Assembly: GCF_900101675.1 (NCBI RefSeq)
Contig: NZ_FNKG01000004.1
Coordinates: 248,001 to 312,000 of the forward strand
DNA: 64,000 nt
Reading direction: 5' to 3'
Origin: Curtobacterium sp. UNCCL20
GTDB taxonomy: Bacteria; Actinomycetota; Actinomycetes; Actinomycetales; Microbacteriaceae
Made by a program: the position numbers and the translations under genes. Below, piece after piece: positions 8,060-16,098 of the stretch; position 1 is the first letter of the stretch, and every line of letters begins with the position of its first letter. The notes beneath the pieces were generated by a model that did not search any database, was not told where the DNA came from, and saw only the letters and a program-made list of their open reading frames with translations.

Positions 8060-8875
8060 TCAGTGGAAGACGGCGCCGGAAGTGTCGATCGGGTGCCGCT
8101 CCCCCGCCGTGATCGCCACCGGGATGCGGTTGTCCTCCGGCGGGATCGGACACGCGAACTGGTACGAGAACGCGCACGGCGGCAGGACGGCGGTGTTCCA
8201 GTCGAGCACGACGTCGGCTGCTCGGCCGGGATCGTCGACGTACAGGAAGCGGCCCATCGAGTAGGTGCTGTCCGGATCGTCCTCGGGCAGGGCGCTCGTG
8301 GCATCCTGCACGATCAGCTGCAGCCGCGCCGAGCCGCGGAAGGGTGCGGACCGGACGGCGACGAGCCGGACGGTCGTGTCGCCGAAGGCCGTCTGGATGT
8401 GCCCGGCGACCTCGAGCGGATCGCCCGCTGCGTCGACGACGGTTCCCCGCGCCTCCGGGCCCGCTCCGTCGTCCGGAACCGGCGTGTACTTGCCGGACGT
8501 CACCCATGCGTCCGACCGGTCGAAGCGCGCGATCCGTGCGAACCGGGCGATCGCGTCGGACGCCGGGTCCCAGACCCGCAGGGTCCTGCCGGAAACCGTG
8601 CCCGCACGGCCGTCGGGGAAGGCCACCGTGGAGGGGACGACGGAGTCGTCACCCGCGACGAGGACCGTGCCGTCCACCGGGACACCGTCGACGACGATGC
8701 CGTCGTCGGCCTCCGCGGTGACGGTCAGGCCTCCGGCAGCCGGGGCCCACAGTCCGGTGACCGGCCACACCGGCTGCTCGTGGTCGACGCGCTGCGCGTT
8801 CACCAGGGCCAGGGGGCCACGAGGACCCACGGCCCAGCGATCGCGAGCGGCCGCCTGGTCCCCGGACGCACTCAT
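8060..8875 (-). CDS. DUF1684 family protein
   Basis: Function unknown. The product is 271 residues with the DUF1684 hallmark region near the C terminus: FLYVDDPGRAADVVLDWNTA, then PPCAFSYQFACPIPPEDNR and LPVAI-like IPVAITAGE. No signal peptide. The ATG overlaps the stop of the AI-2E gene by 4 bp (ATGA), so the pair is co-translated. The open frame continues upstream to 9592, but that extension is an out-of-frame shadow of the transporter. The biochemical role of DUF1684 is not known to me. Confidence 0.85.
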   Translation of the reverse strand: MSASGDQAAARDRWAVGPRGPLALVNAQRVDHEQPVWPVTGLWAPAAGGLTVTAEADDGIVVDGVPVDGTVLVAGDDSVVPSTVAFPDGRAGTVSGRTLRVWDPASDAIARFARIARFDRSDAWVTSGKYTPVPDDGAGPEARGTVVDAAGDPLEVAGHIQTAFGDTTVRLVAVRSAPFRGSARLQLIVQDATSALPEDDPDSTYSMGRFLYVDDPGRAADVVLDWNTAVLPPCAFSYQFACPIPPEDNRIPVAITAGERHPIDTSGAVFH

Positions 8876-10005
8876 GCCTGCTCTTGGCGGGGGTAGATGA
8901 CCTTCTGCACGATGATGATGACCGAAGCCGCGACCGGCAGGGCCACCAGCGCACCGAGCACCCCGCCGATCGTGCCACCCGCGACCGCGGCGATGACGAC
9001 CAGCGCACCGGGCACCTGGACCGCGCGGGACATGATGCGGGGCGAGATCACGTACGCCTCGACCTGCATGTACACGAGGTAGTAGATCGCCGCGGCGAGG
9101 GCGGTCGCCGGCGACGCGAAGAAGCAGAGCAGCGAGATGACGATCGCCGCGGCCAGCGTCCCGACGAGCGGGATGAGCGAGCCGAGGAACGCGAACGACG
9201 CGAGCAGCACCGGGAGCGGGGCACCGATGATGAGCAGGAAGACCAGGGACAGGATGCCGTTGATGAGCGCCTGCGAGATCTGGCCGACGACGTAGCGACC
9301 GACCGCCTGCGTGATCTGCTCGCTGACGTCGATGAAGTTCTGTCGGCGCGAGGCCGGCACGAACCGGTAGGTCATCGACTTCATGCCGCGCATCGACGCG
9401 AGGAAGTAGAGCATCAGGATGATGACGATGACCGCGCCCGTGAGCCCGGACAGGATGCCGCTGCCCACCGCGAGGATGCCGCCGCCGAGGCTCAGCAGGT
9501 TGCCCGGGTTCTCGACGAACGACTGCACCGACTGCAGCGAGTGGTCGATGTCGAACGACCCGGAGAACTGCTTCGACAGGTCCTGCACCCACTCCTGCCC
9601 CGAGATGTCCTGCACGATGCCGGGGAAGTTCTGGATCAGGTTCGTCGCCTGCTGCACCAGGATCGGTACGACCGCGAAGACGACGCCGGCGAACGCGGCC
9701 AGCACACCCACCACGACGACCGTGATCGCGACCCAGCGCGGGACGATGCGCTCGAGGAAGGACACCAGCGGATCGATGCCGAGCGCCAGGAACAGCGCGA
9801 CGCCGATGTAGACGAGGACCGTGCTGAGCTGGTGGACGATCGAACCGGCGACCAGGGCCACCAGCACGCCGATGCCGCCCATGAAGCCGATGCGGAAGGC
9901 GTTGACGCGCACGCCGGTACCGCCCCGGGTCACCTCGAACGTCACGTTCGGCGTGGGGCTGTGGTCGTCGTCGGGAGCGAGCTCGCGCTTCTTGGGCAGG
10001 TGCAC
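8872..10005 (-). CDS. AI-2E family transporter (multi-pass membrane exporter)
   Basis: Integral membrane protein of 377 residues with about eight hydrophobic segments. A soluble loop (about residues 115-200) precedes the conserved block with IIGAPLPVLLASFAFLGSLI and IPLVGTLAAA. The family was named for autoinducer-2 export but members also act as ion/H+ antiporters, so the substrate is unknown. The GTG start lies 1 nt beyond the 3' end of the upstream tRNA gene, which is unusual and leaves no room for a ribosome site; an internal start is possible. The 3' end overlaps the DUF1684 start. Confidence 0.87.
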   Translation of the reverse strand: MHLPKKRELAPDDDHSPTPNVTFEVTRGGTGVRVNAFRIGFMGGIGVLVALVAGSIVHQLSTVLVYIGVALFLALGIDPLVSFLERIVPRWVAITVVVVGVLAAFAGVVFAVVPILVQQATNLIQNFPGIVQDISGQEWVQDLSKQFSGSFDIDHSLQSVQSFVENPGNLLSLGGGILAVGSGILSGLTGAVIVIILMLYFLASMRGMKSMTYRFVPASRRQNFIDVSEQITQAVGRYVVGQISQALINGILSLVFLLIIGAPLPVLLASFAFLGSLIPLVGTLAAAIVISLLCFFASPATALAAAIYYLVYMQVEAYVISPRIMSRAVQVPGALVVIAAVAGGTIGGVLGALVALPVAASVIIIVQKVIYPRQEQA

Positions 10006-10006
10006 G

Positions 10007-10081
10007 TAGGGCGGGCGGGACTCGAACCCGCGAATCGTTCGGTTATGAGCCGACTGCCTTGACCAGCTTGGCTACCGCCCC
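10007..10081 (-). tRNA. tRNA with CAU anticodon (elongator Met or lysidine-type Ile2)
   Basis: About 75 nt. The minus strand shows an acceptor GGGGCGG paired with CCGCCCT, D-stem GCC/GGC, anticodon loop CTCATAA, T-stem GCGGG/CCCGC with loop TTCGAGT, and discriminator A. It lacks the three G-C pairs of an initiator anticodon stem, so it is not tRNA-fMet. Elongator Met and Ile2 cannot be separated by eye. CCA is not encoded. It ends 1 nt before the AI-2E transporter start codon. Confidence 0.9.
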
Positions 10082-10094
10082 TCGCCGGGAGCCC

Positions 10095-11306
10095 TCAGGC
10101 CACCGGCTCCCCACGATACAGCGCCTCGAACGTCGCGAGCGTGCGGTTGATGTCGTGTGCCTCGATCATGGTCAGACTGCGTTCCCGCAGCGCCGTGTAG
10201 TCCTCGTCCGAGGCGGTCATCACCGCCGTGAGCTTCGCCGCCAGATCGTGGTCGTCACCCGGGGTGAAGAGGTACCCGTTGCCGTCGATGAGGTGCGGGA
10301 GAGCCATCGAGTCCGCCGCGACGACCGGCAGCCCGGAGGCCATCCCCTCGAGCGACGAGATGCTCTGGAGTTCGGCGGTCGACGGCATCGCGAAGACGGT
10401 CGCGTTCGTGAGCGCCTGCTGCTTGACCTCGTCCGACACGAAGCCGAGGAAGCGGACGCGGTCCTCGAGCCCGAGCTCCTTCGCCTGGGCGGTGAGCTTC
10501 GGGATCATCTCGCCGTCACCCACGATCGTCAGGGTCGCGCCGAGCTCGGACGGCAGCAGTGCGAGCGCCCGGACGAGGACGTCGAGGTTCTTCTCCGGGG
10601 CGACCCGGCCCACGAAGACGATGTCGTTGTTGACCGGCCGACCCTCGCGCGCCACGTAGCGGGACGCGTCGATCCCGCACGAGATCGCGAGGACGCGCTG
10701 CCCGGCGATGGCCCGGCGCAGGTAGTCGGCGGCGAGGTTCGTCGGCGTGGTGATCGCGTCGGCGAGTCGGTAGGTCTTCGCGGCGTCGCTCCACGCGATC
10801 TTCAGCGCGATGGGCAGCGTCCACTTGCCGAACGGCGTGTACTCGAGCAGGTTCTCCGGCATGAAGTGGTTCGTCGCGACGACGCGGATGCCGCGGTCGT
10901 GCGCCTCGTGCACGATGCCGCGGCCGATGACGACGTGCGACTGGATGTGCAGGACGTCAGGCTTGACGGCGTCGAGGATCGGGGCGGTCCACTTCCGGAC
11001 GCTCCACGGCCAGACGAACCGGAGCCACGGGTGCAGCGGCCACTTGTAGGACTTCAGGCGGTGCACGATGAGGTCGACCCCGTGGTGCGTCTCCTCGAAG
11101 GTGCCGTAGTGGCGGCTCGACGCGGGAGCGACGATGTGGACCTCGTGCCCGCGCTCGACGAGGCCGACGGCGAGCTGCTCGGCGAAGGTGGCGGCACCGT
11201 TGACGTCCGGCGCGAAGGTGTCCGCGGCGATCATGACGCGCAACGGGCGGTGCCCGGCCGTCGCACCCGTCGGCTCGGCGGTGGCGGTGGTGGCGTCGTC
11301 TGACAC
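10095..11306 (-). CDS. GT4-family glycosyltransferase
   Basis: Cytoplasmic GT-B fold sugar transferase, probably moving a hexose or mannose onto a lipid or glycan. It has 403 residues from a GTG at 11306 that has a gagagga ribosome site; the open frame runs to 11453 but the added part is low complexity. Seen: N-terminal acceptor motif MIAADTFAPDVNGAATFAEQ, IVFVGRVAPEKNLDVLVRAL, and the donor-site segment SLEGMASGLPVVAADSMALP (about residues 345-365). It resembles diacylglycerol or PIM-type glycosyltransferases of actinobacteria, but donor and acceptor are not determined. It is followed by the CAU tRNA. Confidence 0.85.
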   Translation of the reverse strand: MSDDATTATAEPTGATAGHRPLRVMIAADTFAPDVNGAATFAEQLAVGLVERGHEVHIVAPASSRHYGTFEETHHGVDLIVHRLKSYKWPLHPWLRFVWPWSVRKWTAPILDAVKPDVLHIQSHVVIGRGIVHEAHDRGIRVVATNHFMPENLLEYTPFGKWTLPIALKIAWSDAAKTYRLADAITTPTNLAADYLRRAIAGQRVLAISCGIDASRYVAREGRPVNNDIVFVGRVAPEKNLDVLVRALALLPSELGATLTIVGDGEMIPKLTAQAKELGLEDRVRFLGFVSDEVKQQALTNATVFAMPSTAELQSISSLEGMASGLPVVAADSMALPHLIDGNGYLFTPGDDHDLAAKLTAVMTASDEDYTALRERSLTMIEAHDINRTLATFEALYRGEPVA

Positions 11307-11519
11307 GGCTGGCGTCGTCCTCTCGTGGGCGAATGCTGGTCGGTCCTGTGACGGTACCGCACCGCTTCTGGGGAGCGCGTCCGCCTCGCGGCGGACCTCG
11401 TCACACCCTGGTGTGACGAGCCGCGCCGCGCGCACCGGGTGCGCCGAGCCCACCGCGCATCCCGATCGTGCCGAGCGCAGCGAACGCAGCGGACGCGCAC
11501 CGGCGGGACGTCCGGCTCC

Positions 11520-12434
11520 TCAGCTCCGGGACTGCGGGTGGTACTTGGCGAGCATGAACACACCCGTGATCGCGATCGCCGCCGCGACCACGAACCCTGC
11601 GACCGCGATCCACGGCGCGCCGGACGCTTCGTCGAGCACGATCACACCGATACCGACCGCGACGATCGGGTCGATGACCGTCAGCCCCGCGATCACGAGG
11701 TCGGCCGACCCCGCCGAGTAGGCGTTCTGCACGAAGTACCCGCCGAGCGACGCCGCGACCACCACACCGATGATCGCCAGCACCGTCAGCCAGTCGAACG
11801 TGCCGTTCACGAACCGGTTCAGGACCACCTTCGCCAGCGTCGCCACGAAGCCGTAGAGGATGCCGGCGCCCACGATGTAGTAGAGCGCGCTCTTGTGCTT
11901 GGCCACCACGCGGAACGACACCAGCACGAGCACCAGGACGACGGCCAGGATCACCAGGACCGTCACCAGCTGCTGCCGCGTGATCGCGCTCTCGTGGCCC
12001 ACGAACGCCGCGATGCCGACGAAGATCCCGACGCCGATGATGCACGTCCACACCGATCGACGAGCCCGACGTCCCAGCGGCACACCGGAGGACCGCGAGG
12101 AGAACCACGTCGTGATCACCAGCGCGACGGCACCGAGCGGTTGCACGACGATGAGCGGCGCGAACGTGATGCTCACGAGTTGCAGCACCACGGCGATGCC
12201 GAGCATCAGCGTGCCCAGCACCCAGTAGCCGCTCGAGACCAGCCCGACGACGTGTCGGACGCTGAGGCCCTTCGACTGCTTGCCGAGCCGGGCCTCGACC
12301 CGCTGCACCCCACGACTCTGGAACTGCGCCCCCAGCGACAGGAAGACGGCGCCGACGAGCGCGACCGGGATCATCAGCGCCTGGAACGGCGTGAGGTTGC
12401 TCACGGCGTCCGGGAGCTGCAGGTCCGTCGTCAC
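11520..12434 (-). CDS. DMT-superfamily (NIPA-like) membrane transporter
   Basis: A protein of 304 residues with about nine predicted hydrophobic helices and an EamA/NIPA-like layout: PVALVGAVFLSLGAQFQSRG at the start, IVVQPLGAVALVITTWF mid-protein and GLTVIDPIVAVGIGVIVLDE near the end. Substrate unknown; Mg2+ or a small metabolite is possible for this group. The start is GTG at 12434, preceded at 6 nt by a -10 box, so the message is probably leaderless. It is divergent from def with the two promoters back to back in 39 bp. Confidence 0.83.
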   Translation of the reverse strand: MTTDLQLPDAVSNLTPFQALMIPVALVGAVFLSLGAQFQSRGVQRVEARLGKQSKGLSVRHVVGLVSSGYWVLGTLMLGIAVVLQLVSITFAPLIVVQPLGAVALVITTWFSSRSSGVPLGRRARRSVWTCIIGVGIFVGIAAFVGHESAITRQQLVTVLVILAVVLVLVLVSFRVVAKHKSALYYIVGAGILYGFVATLAKVVLNRFVNGTFDWLTVLAIIGVVVAASLGGYFVQNAYSAGSADLVIAGLTVIDPIVAVGIGVIVLDEASGAPWIAVAGFVVAAAIAITGVFMLAKYHPQSRS

Positions 12435-12440
12435 GCGTCG

Positions 12441-12446
12441 AGGCTA
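12441..12446 (-). promoter_or_regulatory. -10 box of DMT transporter gene (leaderless)
   Basis: TAGCCT on the minus strand followed by exactly 6 nt and the GTG start codon, the spacing expected if transcription begins at the start codon. Confidence 0.55.
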
Positions 12447-12461
12447 TAGGACCGTGCCGGA

Positions 12462-12467
12462 TAACCT
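12462..12467 (+). promoter_or_regulatory. -10 box of def (leaderless)
   Basis: TAACCT followed by 6 nt (gggtga) and the def ATG. The start has no separate ribosome site, supporting a leaderless mRNA. Confidence 0.6.
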
Positions 12468-12473
12468 GGGTGA

Positions 12474-13049
12474 ATGGCCGTTCTCCCGATCCGCATCACC
12501 GGCGAACCCGTCCTGCACGAGCGTGCAGCCGAGGTCACCGCGTTCGATGACGACCTCCGCTCGCTCGTCGCCGACATGTTCGAGACCATGGACCTGGCCC
12601 CCGGGGTCGGTCTGGCCGGCCCGCAGGTCGGTGTCGGCAAGCGCCTCTTCGTGTACTCATGGACCGATGATGCCGAGGTCCTGCACCGCGGCGCAGCGGT
12701 CAACCCCGTCCTGTGGATGACGCCCCCCGTGCCGGAGTCTGTGGAGGAACTCGACGAGGACGAGGAGTCCGAGGGCTGCCTCTCCGTGCCGGGCGAACGC
12801 TTCCCGCTCCGCCGCTCCGAGGGCGTCCTGCTCCGCGCCCTGGACGAGCACGGCGAACCGTTCGAGGTCGAGGCGCACGGCTGGCTCGCCCGCATCTTCC
12901 AGCACGAGTACGACCACCTCGACGGCTACCTCTACGCCGACCGCCTCGTCCACCCCTACGCGAAGCAGGTCGCCAAGGCCGTCCGCAAGAACAGCTGGGG
13001 CGGCCCGGGCAAGTCCTGGCTGCCGGGTCGCGACCACCCCGAGGGCTGA
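12474..13049 (+). CDS. def: Peptide deformylase
   Basis: Removes the formyl group from the N-terminal Met of nascent proteins; a metallo-enzyme acting at the ribosome exit. It has 191 residues. All three motifs are present: GVGLAGPQ (44-51; the second residue of the usual LAAPQ is Gly), EGCLSVPG with metal-ligand Cys102, and QHEYDHLDG with His144, Glu145 and His148. An acidic insert (EELDEDEESE, 91-100) precedes motif 2. It stands alone and no methionyl-tRNA formyltransferase is adjacent. It is divergent from a membrane transporter. Confidence 0.96.
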   Translation: MAVLPIRITGEPVLHERAAEVTAFDDDLRSLVADMFETMDLAPGVGLAGPQVGVGKRLFVYSWTDDAEVLHRGAAVNPVLWMTPPVPESVEELDEDEESEGCLSVPGERFPLRRSEGVLLRALDEHGEPFEVEAHGWLARIFQHEYDHLDGYLYADRLVHPYAKQVAKAVRKNSWGGPGKSWLPGRDHPEG

Positions 13050-13099
13050 CGCGGGCACCCGACGTCGGTCGCGGTGACCATCGGGCCTGGAGGCGCGGC

Positions 13100-13588
13100 T
13101 CAGCTCCGCCAGGCGGCGACGGCGTCGCGCAGGTGGTCGGTCTCCGGATGGCCCGGGCAGTACTCGACCAGCCCGGCCGCGAGGTGCGCCTCGGCCGCGG
13201 TGCCGATCGTCCGGACCCACGGCCCGGTGTCCCGGACGGCACACGTGGCGGCCAGTTCCTCGAGCGTCGCGGCGCCGTCCGCGGCCTCGACGGCGGCGCG
13301 CTGCTGCGAGGACATCTCCGTGCCCGTGATGCGGTCGGCCTCGCAGTCGGTGCGCCCGTCCTCCCACACTGCGGAGTACGTCGTGTAGGTCTCGGTGCGG
13401 TCCGTCGAGCCCACGGCGCACACGAACGCGAAGACGATGGGAGCCGTGCCCGATGCCGCGACGCCGGACGTGGCCCCACTGTCGACGGACTCCTCGGGCT
13501 CGGACTCCGCCGTGGACGTGCAGCCCACGAGGCCGATCCCCGCGGCGACGAGGACGCCCGCGGCGAGGGCTCGGCGCACGGTGATCAC
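13100..13588 (-). CDS. Small secreted lipoprotein, unknown function
   Basis: A protein of 162 residues with a classic lipoprotein signal: positively charged start, hydrophobic stretch ALAAGVLVAAGIG, then lipobox LVGC (Cys at about 23) followed by a Ser/Glu-rich linker. The mature domain contains four cysteines (around FVCAVG, RTDCEAD, AATCAVRD and VEYCPGH), suggesting two disulfides outside the membrane. I do not recognise the family. The start is GTG with a -10 box 6 nt upstream. A CTGGAGGC repeat (13085-13098) ends 1 bp past the stop codon. Confidence 0.75.
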   Translation of the reverse strand: MITVRRALAAGVLVAAGIGLVGCTSTAESEPEESVDSGATSGVAASGTAPIVFAFVCAVGSTDRTETYTTYSAVWEDGRTDCEADRITGTEMSSQQRAAVEAADGAATLEELAATCAVRDTGPWVRTIGTAAEAHLAAGLVEYCPGHPETDHLRDAVAAWRS

Positions 13589-13594
13589 CTGTGA

Positions 13595-13600
13595 ACGCTA
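13595..13600 (-). promoter_or_regulatory. -10 box of lipoprotein gene (leaderless)
   Basis: TAGCGT on the minus strand, 6 nt before the GTG start at 13588. Confidence 0.5.
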
Positions 13601-13670
13601 ACAGCTTGGAACCGGGCCTCGGCTGCGAGCTGCGGGAAGCGGCCGGGCGGTCACGCGCTCGGGCGTCGCC

Positions 13671-13738
13671 CCGAGTCTCGCGCTCCGCGACACTTCTCGC
13701 GCCCCGGAGCCCGAGAACTGTCGCTCACACCGAGTCTC
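13671..13738. repeat. 68-bp palindromic element, family A copy 2
   Basis: CGAGTCTCG at both ends, with GCGACAC..TTCTCG facing CGAGAAC..TGTCGC inside. Same length and internal spacing as the copies at 7210 and 53447. It is located between the lipoprotein gene and the tRNA-Asn terminator. Confidence 0.85.
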
Positions 13739-13758
13739 GCCCCGCCGCCCGCCAACGC

Positions 13759-13786
13759 AAAAGGCCCCCACCCGAAGGTGAGGGCC
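13759..13786 (-). terminator. Intrinsic terminator of tRNA-Asn
   Basis: 10-bp stem (13763-13772 with 13777-13786), TTCG loop, followed on the minus strand by TTTT. It is 6 bp beyond the tRNA 3' end and one of the few U-tract terminators in the window. Confidence 0.85.
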
Positions 13787-13792
13787 CGCCTG

Positions 13793-13865
13793 CTCCCCGA
13801 GTTGGACTCGAACCAACAACCTGCCGGTTAACAGCCGGCTGCTCTGCCAATTGAGCTATCGAGGA
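13793..13865 (-). tRNA. tRNA-Asn (anticodon GTT)
   Basis: 73 nt. Acceptor TCCTCGA pairs with TCGGGGA (one G-T pair), anticodon loop CTGTTAA gives GUU, T-loop TTCGAGT, discriminator G. CCA is not encoded. Followed by an intrinsic terminator. Confidence 0.96.
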
Positions 13866-13965
13866 TCACTGTCCGCTGGCGAATGACGTGCGAACAACGG
13901 GTAACAGCATAGCAGCACCCGGGAGCGACCCCGCGCATCGGCGCCGCATCCCGGGCGTGCCGCGC

Positions 13966-15084
13966 TCAGTACCCCGCGGCCGGGTCCACGACCCCCACGA
14001 ACCCGGACCCCGCTCCCCCGAGGAACGCCGCGGTGTTCAGGCGCACGCGCTCGGCGAGGAGCGGCGCCACCATCTCGGGCGTGTCCGCCTGGTGCGGCGT
14101 GATGATCGCGCCGGGCTCGTCCCACAGCGGGTGACCGTCGGGGAGCGGCTCGGGGTCGGTGACGTCGAGGCCGGCTGCGGCGATCGCCCCGGTCCGCAGC
14201 GCGTCCACGAGGGCGTCCGTGTCGACGAGGCCTCCGCGGGCGATGTTCACGAGTCGAGCGGAGGGCCGCATCAGCGCGAACTGTCGCGGTCCGAACAGCT
14301 TCGACGTGCCCGAGGTCATCGCCGCAGCGATCATGACGACGTCGGCGTCCGGCAGCACGTCGTCGAGCTGGTCGGTCGTGACGGTCCGGTCGGCGCCCTC
14401 CACCGGCGACGACGAACGCCGCACGACGGTGACGGACACCTCGAACGGGGCGAGCAGCCGGAGGTACTCGAGCGCGATGCCGCCGGCACCGATCACGACC
14501 ACGTTCCGGCCGTACAGCGAGACGCCCTCGGGCTCGGTCGCCCACGACCGCGCACGCGCCCGCTTCTGCAGCACCCGCAGCGTCCCCAGCGTCAGTGCGA
14601 GGGCGTGCTCGGCGACGGGCTCGGCGTACGCACCCTTGGCCGAGGTGAAGAGGACGCGGTCACCGTGCTCGGCGATGAGGTGCGCGAACGCGTCGACCCC
14701 GGCGAACGGCAGCTGCACCCAGCCGACGCCGGGTGCGGCGTCCAGGGCGTCGGACAGACCGGAGGGGTCCCGCGGGTCGAGCCAGACCAGCCCCCGGGTG
14801 TCGTCGTCGAGCGGCGCGACGGTTCCGCCGGCGTCGGTCACCGCAGCGACGTGCAGGTCCGTCGGCTCCGGCAGGATGGCCACCGGGCCGGCAGTCGGCG
14901 GCGCGATCGGCAGCGCCGCCCCGGCGTCCGTGACGACCGCCCGGTGCCCGCGAGCACCAGAGCCAGAACCGGCACCCCCGCCAGCACCGGCACCAGAACC
15001 GGCACCACCGCCAGCACCAGCACCAGCACCAGCACCACCGCCAGCACCGGCACCTCCACCGCTCGTCCCGACCACCGTGCTCAC
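13966..15084 (-). CDS. D-2-hydroxyacid dehydrogenase family protein with Gly/Ala-rich N terminus
   Basis: NAD(P)-dependent oxidoreductase of the D-isomer 2-hydroxyacid dehydrogenase family, interconverting 2-hydroxy and 2-oxo acids; the substrate cannot be inferred. It has 372 residues. Seen: dinucleotide loop VVIGAGGIALEYL, catalytic Arg in NIARGGLVDTDAL, Glu in DVTDPEPLPDGH, and His in IITPHQAD. Residues about 8-45 are a Gly-Ala-Ser repeat coded by a GGNGCN-like microsatellite (14960-15060), absent from usual family members. The GTG start at 15084 has an aggaga ribosome site and overlaps the stop of the upstream ABC ATPase. Confidence 0.87.
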   Translation of the reverse strand: MSTVVGTSGGGAGAGGGAGAGAGAGGGAGSGAGAGGGAGSGSGARGHRAVVTDAGAALPIAPPTAGPVAILPEPTDLHVAAVTDAGGTVAPLDDDTRGLVWLDPRDPSGLSDALDAAPGVGWVQLPFAGVDAFAHLIAEHGDRVLFTSAKGAYAEPVAEHALALTLGTLRVLQKRARARSWATEPEGVSLYGRNVVVIGAGGIALEYLRLLAPFEVSVTVVRRSSSPVEGADRTVTTDQLDDVLPDADVVMIAAAMTSGTSKLFGPRQFALMRPSARLVNIARGGLVDTDALVDALRTGAIAAAGLDVTDPEPLPDGHPLWDEPGAIITPHQADTPEMVAPLLAERVRLNTAAFLGGAGSGFVGVVDPAAGY

Positions 15085-16013
15085 GCGTTCTCCTGCCGTT
15101 CGTTCCGAGGACCGGTCCCGGCGGGCACCGGCCGGCGGGGCGCCGAGGACCGGCGCGGGACCGCGGTCGCGGCCGGACGCCGCTTCACCGGACGCGCCGC
15201 AGTGGCGGCGAGCGTCTTGACGTAGGGGTCGACGGGGTTCTCGAGGACCTCGTCGAAGGTGCCGAGCCCGACCAGGCGGCTCTCGGCCATGATCGCCACG
15301 CGGTCGGCGAGGGCGCGGGCCTCGCGCAGGTCGCTCGACACGACGACGGCGGAGAACTGCCGGTTCCGCTGCAGTGTCGCCAGGGCCTCGAGCACCGACT
15401 GGCGGACGAGCACGTCGACGCCTCGGGCGGGTTCGTCGGCGACGAGCAGCTGCGGCTCGAGCACCAGCGCGCGGGCGAGGGCGACGCGCTGCCGCTGCCC
15501 GCTCGAGAGCTCCCACGTGTTGAGGCGCATCACACCGAGGGGCAGGTGCACGGCGTCGACCAGACGGGCGACGATGAGGCCCGCTTCCTTCCGGTCGAAG
15601 CGCCGGTCGCGGGCGTAGATCGGTTCGGCGATCGCCTCGCCGACGGTGAGGTCCGGGCTGAGCCGGTCCGCGCCGTCCTGGGGTAGGTAGCCGATGCGGC
15701 CGCTCAGTCGCTCGAGCTTCCGTGACGTCGCGCGGAGCCCGCGGGTCTTCTGCCCGAGCACGGTGAGTTCGCCGCCGACGATGTGCCGGCGGTGTGCGCC
15801 CTCACCCTCGCCGGTGGCGCCGAGCTGACCGGCGACGGCCGCGGCGAACGTCGACTTGCCGGACCCGGACTCGCCGAGCACGGCGAGGATCTCCCCCTGG
15901 CGGACGGTCAGGCTCACGCCGTCGACGGCGCGGATCGCGTCCGTCCCCCGCCCGCTCCGGTACTCGATCGACACGTCGTCTGCGACGACCGCCGGGCCGT
16001 TCACCGCGATCAT
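15081..16013 (-). CDS. ABC transporter ATP-binding protein (peptide-type, orphan)
   Basis: Nucleotide-binding subunit of 310 residues related to the Dpp/Opp ATPases. Seen: Walker A GESGSGKST (about 46-54), Q-loop YLPQDG, signature LSSGQRQRVALARAL, Walker B LLVADEP, and a C-terminal basic/proline tail. The usual Walker B-D loop reads EPARGVDVL where EPTSALDV is typical. It lies 145 bp beyond the fused double ATPase and has no permease of its own. It could be a third ATPase for the same importer or serve distant permeases. It overlaps the dehydrogenase gene by 4 bp. Confidence 0.85.
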   Translation of the reverse strand: MIAVNGPAVVADDVSIEYRSGRGTDAIRAVDGVSLTVRQGEILAVLGESGSGKSTFAAAVAGQLGATGEGEGAHRRHIVGGELTVLGQKTRGLRATSRKLERLSGRIGYLPQDGADRLSPDLTVGEAIAEPIYARDRRFDRKEAGLIVARLVDAVHLPLGVMRLNTWELSSGQRQRVALARALVLEPQLLVADEPARGVDVLVRQSVLEALATLQRNRQFSAVVVSSDLREARALADRVAIMAESRLVGLGTFDEVLENPVDPYVKTLAATAARPVKRRPAATAVPRRSSAPRRPVPAGTGPRNERQENA

Positions 16014-16098
16014 GGGTCCCCTTCCACGCCGCCCCCTGGCGGCGGTTGCGACGGACCGGAGCGCACCGACCGTCGTACGTGTTGCGGTGGAGGCGACC

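Noticed and set aside
10007..10081. Initiator tRNA-fMet
   Set aside because: The anticodon is CAU but the anticodon stem lacks the three consecutive G-C pairs of initiators.
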